A stretch of DNA of 64,000 bases from Gammaproteobacteria bacterium (GCA_016209015.1 JACQWY010000019.1:124001-188000); one strand, 5' to 3'. Shown: positions 49,944 through 59,391, counted from the first letter of the stretch. The notes: generated by a model from the sequence alone, not told the origin. A program made the numbers and translations.

Positions 49944-51661
49944 CGAAAACCGACGGCGCCCTCGTCCTCGCTTTCGCGCTCGCCGTCGCCACGCCGGCGC
50001 CGGCGGCCGAGCACGTGCCGGCCGAGGCCGCGATCGCGGCCGCCCATCCGGCGGCGACCGCGGCCGGACGCGTGATCCTCGACCGTGGCGGCAATGCCTT
50101 CGACGCGGCGGTCGCCGTCGCCGCGGCGCTCGCAGTCGCCGAGCCCTACTCCTCCGGACTCGGCGGCGGCGGGTTCCTGCTGCTGCATCGCGCCCGCGAC
50201 GGCAAGGACGTCGTGATCGATGCGCGCGAGAAAGCGCCGCAAGCCGCGAGCCGCGACATGTACCTCGACGCGAAGGGCGAGTTCGTGGCGACGCGCTCGC
50301 TGAACGGTGCGCTCGCCGCGGCGATCCCGGGCCTGCCCGCCGGACTCGTGCTGCTGTCCCGCCATTACGGCCGCCTGCCGCTCGCCGACTCGCTCGCACC
50401 CGCGATCGAGCTCGCCGAGCAAGGCTTCGCGGTCACGAAGCACTACCAGATGATGGCGGGCTTCCGGGCCGGCGTGCTGAAGGCCGACGCCGAGGCCGGA
50501 CGTCTCTTCCTGCACGAGGGCGCGGCGCCCGAGGCCGGCACGACGATCGTCCAACGCGACCTCGGCGCGACCTTGCGCAAGCTCGCGGCGTCCGGCCAGG
50601 CCGGGTTCTATGCAGGGCCGGTCGCGAAGAAGCTCGTGGACGGCGTGCGCGCCGCCGGCGGGATCTGGACGCTCGAGGACCTGCAGGCCTACCGTGCCGT
50701 CGAGCGTGTGCCGTTGGCAGGCACTTACCACGGTATCCGCATCGTCTCCGCGCCACCGCCCTCGTCCGGCGGCGTCGTGCTCCTCGAGGCCTTGAACATC
50801 CTCGAACCCTACGCTGTCGAGCACCTCGACGCGGCCGGGCGGCGTCATGTCGTGATCGAGGCGATGCGCCGCGCCTACCGCGATCGCGCGGCCTATCTCG
50901 GCGATCCGGATTTCGTGGAGGTCCCGGTCGGGAAGCTCACCGCCAAACCCTATGCCGCCGAGCTCGCGAAGAGCATCGACGAGGAGCACGCCACGCCGAG
51001 CAGCGCGTTGCCGGCGGTCGGCGCGGCTTCGCCGCAGGGGCCGCACACGACGCACTTCTCCGTGCTCGACACGGAGGGCAATCGCGTCGCCGCGACCTTG
51101 AGCATCAACTACCCCTTCGGCGCGGCCGTCGTGCCGCCCGGCACGGGCGTGCTGTTGAACGACGAGATGGACGACTTCTCGGCGCGGCCCGCGACGCCGA
51201 ACGGCTACGGCCTCGTCGGCGACGAGGCGAATGCGATCGCCCCGGGTAAGCGCCCACTCTCGAGCATGACCCCGACATTCCTGGAGGCTCCCGATCGAAT
51301 CGGCGTCCTCGGCACGCCCGGCGGCAGCCGTATCGTCTCCATGGTGCTGCTCGGCGCGCTCGAGTTCGCGGCGGGCAAGCCGCCCGCGGACTGGGTCGGC
51401 GCGCCGCGCTATCACCATCAATACCTGCCGGACGAAGTGCAGTTCGAACAAGGCGGTCTCGACGAGGCGGCGCAAGCGGACCTGAAGCGCCGCGGCCACG
51501 CGCTGAAGCCCGTCGACCGCCGCTACGGCAATATGCAGGCGATACTCTGGTCGCTGACGAATGGCGAGGTCAGCGCGGCGTCCGATCCGCGCGGCGAAGG
51601 CGAGTCAGTCGTCTGGAAGCCGCACCTAGCCTCGAAGCGGCTGAAACGCGCCGCGCCCTGA
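49940..51661 (+). CDS. ggt: Gamma-glutamyltransferase
   Basis: Ntn hydrolase that cleaves glutathione and transfers its gamma-glutamyl group in the periplasm. 573 residues with a signal peptide (1-23). The catalytic threonine that becomes the N-terminus of the small subunit after self-cleavage is in GPHTTHFSV (Thr370). SGLGGGGFLLLHRA near the start and GGSRIVSMVLLGALE near the end are conserved, as is LLNDEMDDFS. Translationally coupled to the ferredoxin gene, though a functional link is not obvious. Confidence 0.95.
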   Translation: MTKTDGALVLAFALAVATPAPAAEHVPAEAAIAAAHPAATAAGRVILDRGGNAFDAAVAVAAALAVAEPYSSGLGGGGFLLLHRARDGKDVVIDAREKAPQAASRDMYLDAKGEFVATRSLNGALAAAIPGLPAGLVLLSRHYGRLPLADSLAPAIELAEQGFAVTKHYQMMAGFRAGVLKADAEAGRLFLHEGAAPEAGTTIVQRDLGATLRKLAASGQAGFYAGPVAKKLVDGVRAAGGIWTLEDLQAYRAVERVPLAGTYHGIRIVSAPPPSSGGVVLLEALNILEPYAVEHLDAAGRRHVVIEAMRRAYRDRAAYLGDPDFVEVPVGKLTAKPYAAELAKSIDEEHATPSSALPAVGAASPQGPHTTHFSVLDTEGNRVAATLSINYPFGAAVVPPGTGVLLNDEMDDFSARPATPNGYGLVGDEANAIAPGKRPLSSMTPTFLEAPDRIGVLGTPGGSRIVSMVLLGALEFAAGKPPADWVGAPRYHHQYLPDEVQFEQGGLDEAAQADLKRRGHALKPVDRRYGNMQAILWSLTNGEVSAASDPRGEGESVVWKPHLASKRLKRAAP

Positions 51662-51668
51662 GCGCCGC

Positions 51669-52484
51669 TCAGCGCTGGCAGCGCGGGCAGAAATAGCTCG
51701 AGCGCTGGCCAATTACCAGATGTCTGATCTCGCCGCGCCCGCAGTCGCAGGGCGCGCCGGCGCGGTCGTAGACGCGCAGCTTGTTCCTGAAGTATCCCGG
51801 CTTGCCGTCGTCGCGCGTGAAATCGCGCAGCGTCGTACCGCCGTGGCCGATGGCCTCCTCCAGCACTTCGCGCACGACGTTCACGAGCTTCGCATAGCGC
51901 GCGCCGCTCACGCGATTCGCGGCGCGCAGCGGATGGAGGCCCGCGCGGTGCAGCGCTTCGCTCGCGTAGATGTTGCCGACGCCGACGACGACGTGCGCGT
52001 CCATGAGAAAGATCTTCACCGCCGCGCTGCGCCGCGCCGCCTGGGCGTGCAGGTATTCGGCCGTGAACGCCGTGTCCCAGGGCTCCGGACCGAGTGTCGC
52101 GAGCAGCGGATGCGCTTCGGCGACGTCGGTCGTCCACAGCATCAGGCCGAAGCGCCGCGGATCGCGCAGGCGCATGAGACGCGCGCCGTCGAATTCCAAA
52201 TCGACGTGGTCGTGCGGCTGCGGCGCCGTGCCGACGGGCAGCACGCGCAGACTGCCGGACATGCCGAGGTGGACGATCAACGTGCCGCCCGGGAACCGGA
52301 ACAGCAGATACTTCGCGCGCCGCGCGACGTCCTCGAGACGCTGGCCCTGCAGGATGCGGGTGAGATCCGCCGGCACGGGTCGGCGCAGCCGCGCATCGCG
52401 CACCGTGACGCCGGTGATCACACCGCCCGAGAGCAGCGGCGCGAGGCCGCGGCGCGTGGTCTCGACTTCGGGCAACTCAGGCAC
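51669..52484 (-). CDS. mutM: Formamidopyrimidine-DNA glycosylase
   Basis: Base-excision repair enzyme for 8-oxoguanine. 271 residues with a GTG start; mature N-terminus PELPEVETTRRG, with Pro2 and Glu3 as catalytic residues. The H2TH region follows (GVGNIYASEALHRAGLHP). The C-terminal zinc finger differs: the usual CxxC first pair reads CDC, with 17 rather than 16 residues to the second pair (CPRC), so the second cysteine is moved by one position. It converges on ggt. Confidence 0.95.
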   Translation of the reverse strand: MPELPEVETTRRGLAPLLSGGVITGVTVRDARLRRPVPADLTRILQGQRLEDVARRAKYLLFRFPGGTLIVHLGMSGSLRVLPVGTAPQPHDHVDLEFDGARLMRLRDPRRFGLMLWTTDVAEAHPLLATLGPEPWDTAFTAEYLHAQAARRSAAVKIFLMDAHVVVGVGNIYASEALHRAGLHPLRAANRVSGARYAKLVNVVREVLEEAIGHGGTTLRDFTRDDGKPGYFRNKLRVYDRAGAPCDCGRGEIRHLVIGQRSSYFCPRCQR

Positions 52485-53832
52485 GACGGCGCCGCCACCA
52501 GAGCAGGACGCCGTTCGCGAGGAAGGCGAGCGGCAGCACGAACAGGAAGCCGAGACCGATGACCCACATGTGCCAGGGCTTCAGATTCAACGCGACGTCG
52601 GGCGCGACGCGGGTCTCGATCGTGATCAGCGCATCGACCGCGGCGAGCCATTCCGCGCAGCGCATGCCGAGCTCGAGATTGCCCTGGTTGCCGAGGAAGG
52701 CATTCGAGATGAAATCCCCGTCCCCGAGCACGACGACGCGCTGCTCGCGTGCGGCGCGATCCTGCGCCGCCGGCAGCTCGTGCGTGAGCGCGATGCCGAG
52801 CGCGAGCGGCCCCGGCAGATCGACGCCGTCATCGTAGGCGACGTTGCCGTTCATCTCACCCGTCTCGCTCCAGGCCTGCCGGCCCGTCGCGAACAGGCGC
52901 GTCGCCGTCCAGCGCTCGTGCGGACGCTCCTGCAACGCGGTCGCATACGGGAAGATCGTCAGCGCCTTGAAGCCCTGCGTGAGCGGATGTTCGCGATACG
53001 TGCTCACGATCGCCAGCGCCGGATTCGACACGCCGAGCGACTGGGTGGCCGGATCGACAATCGTGCCGCCGACGCGCGCGACGCCGATCGCGTCCGCGAG
53101 CGGCTTCAGGTCTGCGGGCTCGTCCGGCTCGCGCAGCCACAGCAGGTTGCCGCCGCGTGCGAGATAGTCCTTGATGAGCGTGATCTCGCCCGGCAGATAC
53201 GCCTGCTGCGGACTCGCGACGACGAGCACGGCCGTGTTGTCCGGAATGACGGGACGCGTCGCGAGATCGAGCTCGAGACTGCGCAGACCGCGCTTGCGCA
53301 GCGCATCGGCCCAGCTCGTCACGTCGAAATTCGCGCCGCGTTGCGGACTGCGCTCGCCGTGCCCGGTCACGAAAGCGAGCCAGCGCTCGCCCTTGCCCGC
53401 GAGGCGCACGAGGGCATTCGTGAAATCCTGCTCCGTGAAACGCACGAGCCGCTCGCTGCGCTCACCCGCGGCGAGCACGAGCTCGCCCTCGCGCAGCCCG
53501 AGCCGGCGCACGCGCTCCGGCTCCTTCGCGGGATCCGTCACCACGAAACGCAGATCGGGCTTCACCTCCTGATAGCGCGCGACGAGCGCGGCGACGATGC
53601 GCCGCTGCGGCGCAGTGTCCGGGACGTAGAGCGTCGCCGTCACGGGTTCCTTCAGCGCGGCGAGCGCGGCGTGGCTCGCGGCGGCGAGCGTGTGACGGGA
53701 GGCCGCGCTCACGTCGCGCACGCGGTGGTGTTCCGCGCTCTGCCAGGCGAGGACGCCCCCGGCCAGCACGATGCCGAGCGCGCGCAGCCAGTGACGCCGG
53801 CGCGCCGTGGCGAGCTCGAATTCAGAACGCAC
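52477..53832 (-). CDS. GldG-like ABC transporter auxiliary protein
   Basis: 451 residues with a GTG start. One N-terminal membrane helix (about 14-30), a large extracytoplasmic region of the ABC_transp_aux/GldG type, with LYVPDTAPQRRIVAALVARYQEVKPDLRFVV and a later FVTGHGERSP, and one or two helices near the C-terminus (about 418-442). It overlaps the permease gene by 11 bases and mutM by 8. In Bacteroidetes GldG works with GldA and GldF in gliding; outside that group such sets are common and their substrate is unknown. Confidence 0.85.
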   Translation of the reverse strand: MRSEFELATARRRHWLRALGIVLAGGVLAWQSAEHHRVRDVSAASRHTLAAASHAALAALKEPVTATLYVPDTAPQRRIVAALVARYQEVKPDLRFVVTDPAKEPERVRRLGLREGELVLAAGERSERLVRFTEQDFTNALVRLAGKGERWLAFVTGHGERSPQRGANFDVTSWADALRKRGLRSLELDLATRPVIPDNTAVLVVASPQQAYLPGEITLIKDYLARGGNLLWLREPDEPADLKPLADAIGVARVGGTIVDPATQSLGVSNPALAIVSTYREHPLTQGFKALTIFPYATALQERPHERWTATRLFATGRQAWSETGEMNGNVAYDDGVDLPGPLALGIALTHELPAAQDRAAREQRVVVLGDGDFISNAFLGNQGNLELGMRCAEWLAAVDALITIETRVAPDVALNLKPWHMWVIGLGFLFVLPLAFLANGVLLWWRRRRA

Positions 53833-54571
53833 GGCGATCGCCGTCCAGGCGCCAGATCGCGAGCAGCAGCATGCCGAGCGTCAGGAGCAGAAAATATTCG
53901 ATGTCCGCCGTGTCGAGCAGTCCCTGCGAGAGACGTTGGAAGTGATCGGGCATCGACAGCCAGGCGAGGAGCCCCGCGGTCTTGCCTTGTCCGCTCTGCC
54001 AGTCGACCATCCAGATCAGCAGCAGGAAGCCGAACGTGCCGGTCGCCGCCAGCGCGGGCTGCGAAGTGAGTGAGGAGAACAGGAGTCCGACCGCGAGCGT
54101 CGCCATCACGAGCAGCGCGAGGCCGAGCAGCGCCGCGCCGAGCGTGCCGTAATCGAGCGCGGTGCCCCAGGCGAGCGTCGCGGCCATGAGCGCGTTCAGG
54201 AGCCACACGATCGCGCCGAGCGCGAGCAGGCCGAAAAATTTTCCGAGCACGATCTCCGTCGCCGAAACGGGCGCGCTCAGATAGAGCTTGAGCGCGCCAC
54301 TGCGCCGCTCGCCGCTGAGTGCGTGCATCGTCAGCACCGGCGCGAGCAGCACCATCACCATCGCCGTCACGCCGAACGTCGGCAGACATACCGCCTGCGT
54401 GATGCCGGGCGGATTCGCGAGCGCGCGCAGACGCGGCTGCTCCTCCATGAAGATGTCGAGCAGGGCGAGGAACTGCCAGGACACGATGATCTGCGTCGCC
54501 GCGAGCACGACCCAGGCGAGCGGCGCGCGGAACAGCGCCTGTGCCTCGCGACGCGCGATCGTGCCGATCAT
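53822..54571 (-). CDS. ABC-2-type transporter permease (GldF-like)
   Basis: 249 residues with six predicted membrane helices. It opens with a short cytoplasmic amphipathic segment (IARREAQALFRAPLAW) and carries LSGERRSGALKLYLSAPVSATEIVLGKFFG, the coupling region typical of ABC-2 permeases. Flanked by its ATPase and the GldG-like protein with overlapping ends, so the three make one transporter. Confidence 0.9.
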   Translation of the reverse strand: MIGTIARREAQALFRAPLAWVVLAATQIIVSWQFLALLDIFMEEQPRLRALANPPGITQAVCLPTFGVTAMVMVLLAPVLTMHALSGERRSGALKLYLSAPVSATEIVLGKFFGLLALGAIVWLLNALMAATLAWGTALDYGTLGAALLGLALLVMATLAVGLLFSSLTSQPALAATGTFGFLLLIWMVDWQSGQGKTAGLLAWLSMPDHFQRLSQGLLDTADIEYFLLLTLGMLLLAIWRLDGDRRAF

Positions 54572-55503
54572 GCGGCGTCGGCCGTGGCGTCCGGCGTGTC
54601 GTCCCGGCAGGTCAGCGCGAGGAACGTGCGCTCGAGCGCATTCTCGTCGTGCTCGAGCGCGACGAGGCCCCAGTCGCGCGCCGCGGCGGCAATGCGCTCC
54701 GCAGTCGCATCGGCGTCCGCGACGCGCAGCGCAAACGTGCCGGCTCCGAGATCCTCGCAGTCGAGCACGCCCTCGAGTGCGGCGATGATCGCCCTCCCCG
54801 GCGCGCGCCGCAGACGGATGCGGAGCACCGGATCGACGCTCGCGAGCGGCTGATCGCAGACGATGCGGCCGCGATGCAGGATCGCGACGCGATCGCAGAC
54901 CGCGCGGACCTCGGAGAGGATGTGCGTGGAAAAAATCACCGAATGATCGCGGCCGAGCTCGCGGACCAGCGTGCGTACTTCCGCGAGCTGCACGGGATCG
55001 AGGCCGCTCGTCGGCTCGTCGAGGATGAGCAGTGCAGGCTTGTGCAGGATCGCCTGCGCGATACCGAGGCGCTGGCGATAGCCTTTCGAGAGATTGCGGA
55101 TGAGCCTGCCGCCGACGTCTTCGAGGCGGCAGCGCCGCTTCGCTTCGCGCACGCCGTCCGCCACCGCGGCGGATGCGAGGCCATGGAGGCGCGCGCAGAA
55201 CGTGAGGTATTCGTCGACGCTCGCATCGGGATGCAGCGGCGGCACTTCGGGCAGGAAGCCGAGCTGGCGTTTCGCCGCGCGGGGATCTTCGATGACGTCG
55301 TGACCGCAGATCGCGACGCGCCCCGCGTCGGGCGGCATCACGCCGGCGAAGATCTGCAAGGCAGTGGACTTGCCGGCACCGTTCAGACCGAGCAGGCCGA
55401 GCACTTCACCACGGCGCAGCGTCAGCTCGATCCCACACAAGGCGGGATGCGGTCCGTAGGCGCGGGAGATGCCCTGTGCGGTGAGGAGGATGTCGTCCGC
55501 CAT
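54568..55503 (-). CDS. ABC transporter ATP-binding protein (GldA-like)
   Basis: 311 residues. Walker A LNGAGKSTALQIFAG, signature LSKGYRQRLGIAQAIL, Walker B LLILDEPTSGLD and switch His in FSTHILSEV. A C-terminal extension of about 90 residues (RLRRAPGRAI...) is typical of ABC-2 ATPases such as GldA and CcmA types. First gene of the minus-strand operon, diverging from the hydantoinase-like gene 78 bases away. Confidence 0.9.
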   Translation of the reverse strand: MADDILLTAQGISRAYGPHPALCGIELTLRRGEVLGLLGLNGAGKSTALQIFAGVMPPDAGRVAICGHDVIEDPRAAKRQLGFLPEVPPLHPDASVDEYLTFCARLHGLASAAVADGVREAKRRCRLEDVGGRLIRNLSKGYRQRLGIAQAILHKPALLILDEPTSGLDPVQLAEVRTLVRELGRDHSVIFSTHILSEVRAVCDRVAILHRGRIVCDQPLASVDPVLRIRLRRAPGRAIIAALEGVLDCEDLGAGTFALRVADADATAERIAAAARDWGLVALEHDENALERTFLALTCRDDTPDATADAA

Positions 55504-55581
55504 GGGGCCGGTATTATTCGCGAGCGACGGGGCTTCTGCAACGCGGCTCCGCGCGGCGGAACGGCCTGTTAAGCTTGCGCC

Positions 55582-57552
55582 ATGGAACGCTTACTCGGCG
55601 TCGATACCGGCGGCACTTTCACCGACTTCTTTCTCGTCGAGCCCGACGGCAGCGTCCGCGTGCACAAGGAGCTCTCCACGCCCGCGCGCCCCGAAGAGGC
55701 GATCCTCGCGGGCGTCGCGGCGCTCGGTCTGCGCGGCGCCTCGTTCAAGCTCGTTCACGGCTCGACGGTCGCGACGAACGCCGTGCTCGAAGGCAAGGGC
55801 GCGCGCACGGCGTTCGTGACGAACCGCGGCTTGCGCGATCTGCTGACGATAGGCCGCCAGGCGCGGCCCGAGCTCTATGCGCTGCAACCGCAGCCCGTCG
55901 CGCCGCCCGTGCCGCGCGAGCTGTGTCTCGAGACCGGCGGCAGGCTCGGTGCGGATGCCTCGGTCGTCGAGGATTTGAGCGCAGCGGATCTCGAGGTGCT
56001 CGTCGCGGCGATCCGCGCGCTCGCGCCGGAGGCCGTCGCGGTGACGCTGCTGTTCTCCTTCCTCGACGATCGTTTCGAGCGCGCGATCGCCGCGGCCCTG
56101 CCGGCCGACCTGTTCGTGTCGATCTCTTCCGAAGTGCTCGCCGAATACCGCGAATACGAGCGCGGCATCGCGACCTGGTTGAACGCCTACGTCGGCCCGC
56201 GCGTGCAGGGTTATCTCGCGCGGCTCGTGCAGCAGCTCGACGGCGTGAGCCTGCGCGTCATGCAGAGCTCGGGTCTGAGCTGCGATCCCGGATTCGCCGG
56301 CCGGCGCGCCGTGAATCTCCTGCTGTCGGGGCCCGCGGGCGGCCTCGCCGGTGCACGTCTCGTCGCGGCCGCGGCCGGCCGCCCGAAAATCCTCACGTTC
56401 GACATGGGCGGCACGTCCACCGATGTCGCGTTGCTTGCCGGCGAGCCCCAGTTGACGAGCGAAGGCCGTATCGGGCGCTATCCGGTCGGGGTGCCGATGG
56501 TCGACATGCACACGATCGGCGCGGGTGGCGGCTCGATCGCGCGCATCGATGCCGGCGGCGTCCTGCACGTCGGACCGGAATCCGCGGGCGCGCAGCCGGG
56601 CCCTGCCTGCTACGGCCAGGGCGGCACGCTGGCGACCGTCACGGACGCGAACCTCGTGCTCGGCCGCCTGCCGCGCGAGCTCCTGCTCGGCGAACGTCTC
56701 GCGCTCGACACGGCGGCCGCCGAACGCGCCGTGGGAGACCTCGCGGCAGCGCTCGGTCTCGATCTCGCGACGACCGCGCAAGGCATCGTCGACGTCGCGA
56801 ACGAGCACATGCAGCAGGCGCTGCGCGTGATCTCGGTGGAGCGCGGCATCGATCCGCGCGATCACACGCTCGTCTCGTTCGGCGGCGCCGGCGGTCTGCA
56901 CGTGTGCGCGCTGGCGGAGGCTTTGCAGATGCGCGAAGCGCTCGTGCCGGCACGGGCCGGCGTGCTCTCCGCGCTCGGCATGCTCGCGGCGGCACCCGGC
57001 CGTCAGCGCTCGCGCAGCATCCGGCGGCCGTTCACGGCGCTCGCCGAATCCGAGGTCGCCGCCTGGCTGGACGAGCTCGCGGCCGCCGGACACGCGGAGC
57101 TCGTCGCCGAAGGCCTCGCGGCGCAGGACATCACCGCGCAGGCGAGTGTCGACGTGTGCTACCAGGGCCAGTCGTTCACCTTGAACCTGCCGTGGCAGTC
57201 GAAGGCGGAAGTCGAGACGGCATTCCACGCGGCGCACGCACGGCGTTACGGCCATCGCCTCGACCTCGGGCTCGTGCTCGTGAACGTGCGCGTCGCTCTG
57301 CGCGCCACGCCGGCCTTCGTCGCGCTGCCGGAAGAAGCGGCACAGCGGCCGGCCGAACCCGTCGGCACGGGCCGCGTGCACGGCATCGCCGACGCGGTGC
57401 CGGTGTGGCGGCGCGAGCGGCTGCCGCGCGGTGTCGGGCTTCCCGGCCCGCTCGTCGTCGTCGATGCGCTGAACTCGACCTGGGTCGCGCCGGGTTGGAC
57501 GCTCACCGCGGATCGCCACGCGAACTGCCTCCTCACACGCACCGCACGCTGA
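55582..57552 (+). CDS. Hydantoinase/5-oxoprolinase subunit A-like protein
   Basis: 656 residues of the HyuA family (ATP-dependent opening of hydantoin or 5-oxoproline rings). The N-terminal domain starts LGVDTGGTFTDFFLV, an actin-like ATPase phosphate-1 motif. The central domain has LSGPAGGLAGARLVAAAAG and FDMGGTSTDVALL, and a later glycine-rich GAGGGSIARIDAGG. The usual partner HyuB is not adjacent, so this is an orphan A subunit. Substrate unknown. Confidence 0.88.
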   Translation: MERLLGVDTGGTFTDFFLVEPDGSVRVHKELSTPARPEEAILAGVAALGLRGASFKLVHGSTVATNAVLEGKGARTAFVTNRGLRDLLTIGRQARPELYALQPQPVAPPVPRELCLETGGRLGADASVVEDLSAADLEVLVAAIRALAPEAVAVTLLFSFLDDRFERAIAAALPADLFVSISSEVLAEYREYERGIATWLNAYVGPRVQGYLARLVQQLDGVSLRVMQSSGLSCDPGFAGRRAVNLLLSGPAGGLAGARLVAAAAGRPKILTFDMGGTSTDVALLAGEPQLTSEGRIGRYPVGVPMVDMHTIGAGGGSIARIDAGGVLHVGPESAGAQPGPACYGQGGTLATVTDANLVLGRLPRELLLGERLALDTAAAERAVGDLAAALGLDLATTAQGIVDVANEHMQQALRVISVERGIDPRDHTLVSFGGAGGLHVCALAEALQMREALVPARAGVLSALGMLAAAPGRQRSRSIRRPFTALAESEVAAWLDELAAAGHAELVAEGLAAQDITAQASVDVCYQGQSFTLNLPWQSKAEVETAFHAAHARRYGHRLDLGLVLVNVRVALRATPAFVALPEEAAQRPAEPVGTGRVHGIADAVPVWRRERLPRGVGLPGPLVVVDALNSTWVAPGWTLTADRHANCLLTRTAR

Positions 57553-57649
57553 GCGCGAGGCCGACGCACGGCGTCGGCGCCGGACGACTGGCGCGGCCGT
57601 CGCGGGGGCGGGATGATGGGCGCACGCGCTTTCCGGGGAGGTTCGCATC

Positions 57650-58825
57650 ATGTGGTACGACGGCTTGTGTCCTTTGCCGTGGTGGGGTGTCGCGCTCGTC
57701 GCGCTCGGTTTCACGCACCTGACCTGTGTCGCGGTCACGGTCTATCTCCATCGCCACCAGGCGCATCGCGCGCTTGCCCTGCACCCGCTGCTCGCGCATG
57801 CGTTCCGCGCTTGGCTCTGGCTCACGACGGGCATGCGCACGCGCGAGTGGATCGCGGTGCATCGCCGCCATCACGCCCGTGTCGAGACCCCCGAGGATCC
57901 GCATTCACCGTGGGCGTTCGGCATACGTCGCGTGCTGTTCGAGGGCGCCGAGCTCTATCAGGCCGCCGCGCGCGACCCGGAGCTCGTCGCGCGCTACGGC
58001 CAGGGTGCGCCGGACGATTTCCTCGAATGCAGCGTCTATCGCCACGATCGGACGGGCGTCGGCCTCATGCTCGTCGCCGACGTCGTGCTGTTCGGGCCCG
58101 AAGGGCTCGCGCTGTGGGCGGTGCAGATGATCTGGATTCCGGTGTTCGCCGCGGGCATCATCAACGGGCTCGCGCACTGGCGCGGCTATCGCAATTTCGA
58201 CACCGCGGACGCGTCCACGAACCTCACGCCCTGGGGCATCCTCATCGCGGGCGAGGAGCTGCACAACAATCACCATGCGTACGCGGGCTCGGCGCGCTTC
58301 TCGGCGAAGCCCTGGGAGTTCGACATCGGCTGGGCCTACATCCGCCTCTTCGCGCTGTGCCGGCTCGCGCGCATCCGCAAGCTCGCGCCGTGCCTGTGCA
58401 TCGCCGCGCCGAAGCCCGCGCTCGACGGCGAGACGTTGCGCGCGCTCGTGCGCGGCCGCCTGCACGTGATGTCCGACTATGCCGAACGCGTCGTGCGCCG
58501 CGTGCATCGGGAAGAGACGCGCAAGGCGGATGCGGCGACGCGCCGCGATCTGAAGGCGGTGCGGCGGGTGCTGCTCAGGGCCGATCGCCGTGTCGACGAA
58601 GGCGCACGGGAGCGCCTCGCCGCCGTGCTCGGCGACTGTGCCCCGCTCGCCGTCGTCCACCACTTCCAGGAGCGGCTGCGCGGCATCTTCGCGGAACGCG
58701 CCGCGACGCAGGAGCGATTGCTCGCGCTGTTCCAGGAGTGGTGCCGCCAGGCGGAGCAGACGGGTGTCGCGGCGCTCGCAGACTTCGCGCGCCGGCTGCG
58801 CGGCTATTCCCTCACGGGACCGTGA
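57650..58825 (+). CDS. desA: DesA-like membrane fatty-acid desaturase
   Basis: Diiron desaturase, 391 residues, with GGGGAGG before the ATG. The three histidine boxes are HRHQAH (34-39), HRRHH (71-75) and HNNHH (205-209). Membrane helices lie near 11-32, 47-62 and around 135-160. A C-terminal helical tail of about 150 charged residues (from about 240) extends beyond the desaturase core. This matches the length of Pseudomonas DesA, which makes delta-9 double bonds in membrane lipids. Specificity is inferred. Confidence 0.88.
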   Translation: MWYDGLCPLPWWGVALVALGFTHLTCVAVTVYLHRHQAHRALALHPLLAHAFRAWLWLTTGMRTREWIAVHRRHHARVETPEDPHSPWAFGIRRVLFEGAELYQAAARDPELVARYGQGAPDDFLECSVYRHDRTGVGLMLVADVVLFGPEGLALWAVQMIWIPVFAAGIINGLAHWRGYRNFDTADASTNLTPWGILIAGEELHNNHHAYAGSARFSAKPWEFDIGWAYIRLFALCRLARIRKLAPCLCIAAPKPALDGETLRALVRGRLHVMSDYAERVVRRVHREETRKADAATRRDLKAVRRVLLRADRRVDEGARERLAAVLGDCAPLAVVHHFQERLRGIFAERAATQERLLALFQEWCRQAEQTGVAALADFARRLRGYSLTGP

Positions 58826-58847
58826 ATCAGGCGCGCGCGGGGGCGGC

Positions 58848-58874
58848 AAAAGACGAGGCCCGCAGCAGCGGGCC
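58848..58874 (-). terminator. Intrinsic terminator of rpmB-rpmG
   Basis: On the minus strand a stem GGCCCGC/GCGGGCC with a 4-base loop (58857-58874) is followed by TCGTCTTTT. It lies 28 bases after the rpmG stop and faces the end of the desaturase gene. Confidence 0.65.
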
Positions 58875-58901
58875 CCGTGGGTGACAACCAGGCGTATTGG
58901 G

Positions 58902-59057
58902 TTACTTGATCTTCGATTCGTTGTACGGGACGTGCTTGCGCACGACCGGGTCGTACTTCTTGCGCTCCATCTTCTCCGGATTGTTGCGCTTGTTCTTCGT
59001 CGTCGTGTAGTAGTGGCCCGTGCCGGCACTCGAGACGAGCTTGATTTTCTCTTGCAT
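58902..59057 (-). CDS. rpmG: 50S ribosomal protein L33
   Basis: 51 residues, starts [20 protein letters not shown] and ends in a basic [11 protein letters not shown] tail. The zinc-binding cysteines found in some L33 forms are absent, so it is the cysteine-free type. Follows rpmB by 12 bases on the minus strand. Confidence 0.97.
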   Translation of the reverse strand: MQEKIKLVSSAGTGHYYTTTKNKRNNPEKMERKKYDPVVRKHVPYNESKIK

Positions 59058-59069
59058 GGCGGGCTCTCC

Positions 59070-59306
59070 TTAAACCTTCTCGCCGCGCGCGCGGATGTCC
59101 GCGAGCACCGAGTCGATACCGACCTTGTCGATGATCCGCAGACCGCGGGTGCTGACGCGCAGCGACACGAAGCGCTGTTCGCTCTCCACCCAGATGCGGC
59201 GGTAATGCAGATTCGGCAGGTAGCGGCGGCGGGTCTTGTTGTTCGCGTGCGAGACGTTATTGCCGGATACCGGCCCTTTGCCGGTCACTTGACATACTCG
59301 GGACAT
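59070..59306 (-). CDS. rpmB: 50S ribosomal protein L28
   Basis: 78 residues, typical length, beginning [28 protein letters not shown] single Cys at position 5 and no CxxC pair. First gene of rpmB-rpmG; radC lies upstream on the same strand 85 bases away. Confidence 0.97.
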   Translation of the reverse strand: MSRVCQVTGKGPVSGNNVSHANNKTRRRYLPNLHYRRIWVESEQRFVSLRVSTRGLRIIDKVGIDSVLADIRARGEKV

Positions 59307-59391
59307 GATTGCTTGCCGTGAGGTCGATTGCTAGGGCGCGGGATCTTAACGGCTTTTCCCCGCCGCGCCAAGCCGCGTCGCCGGGCGGTGC

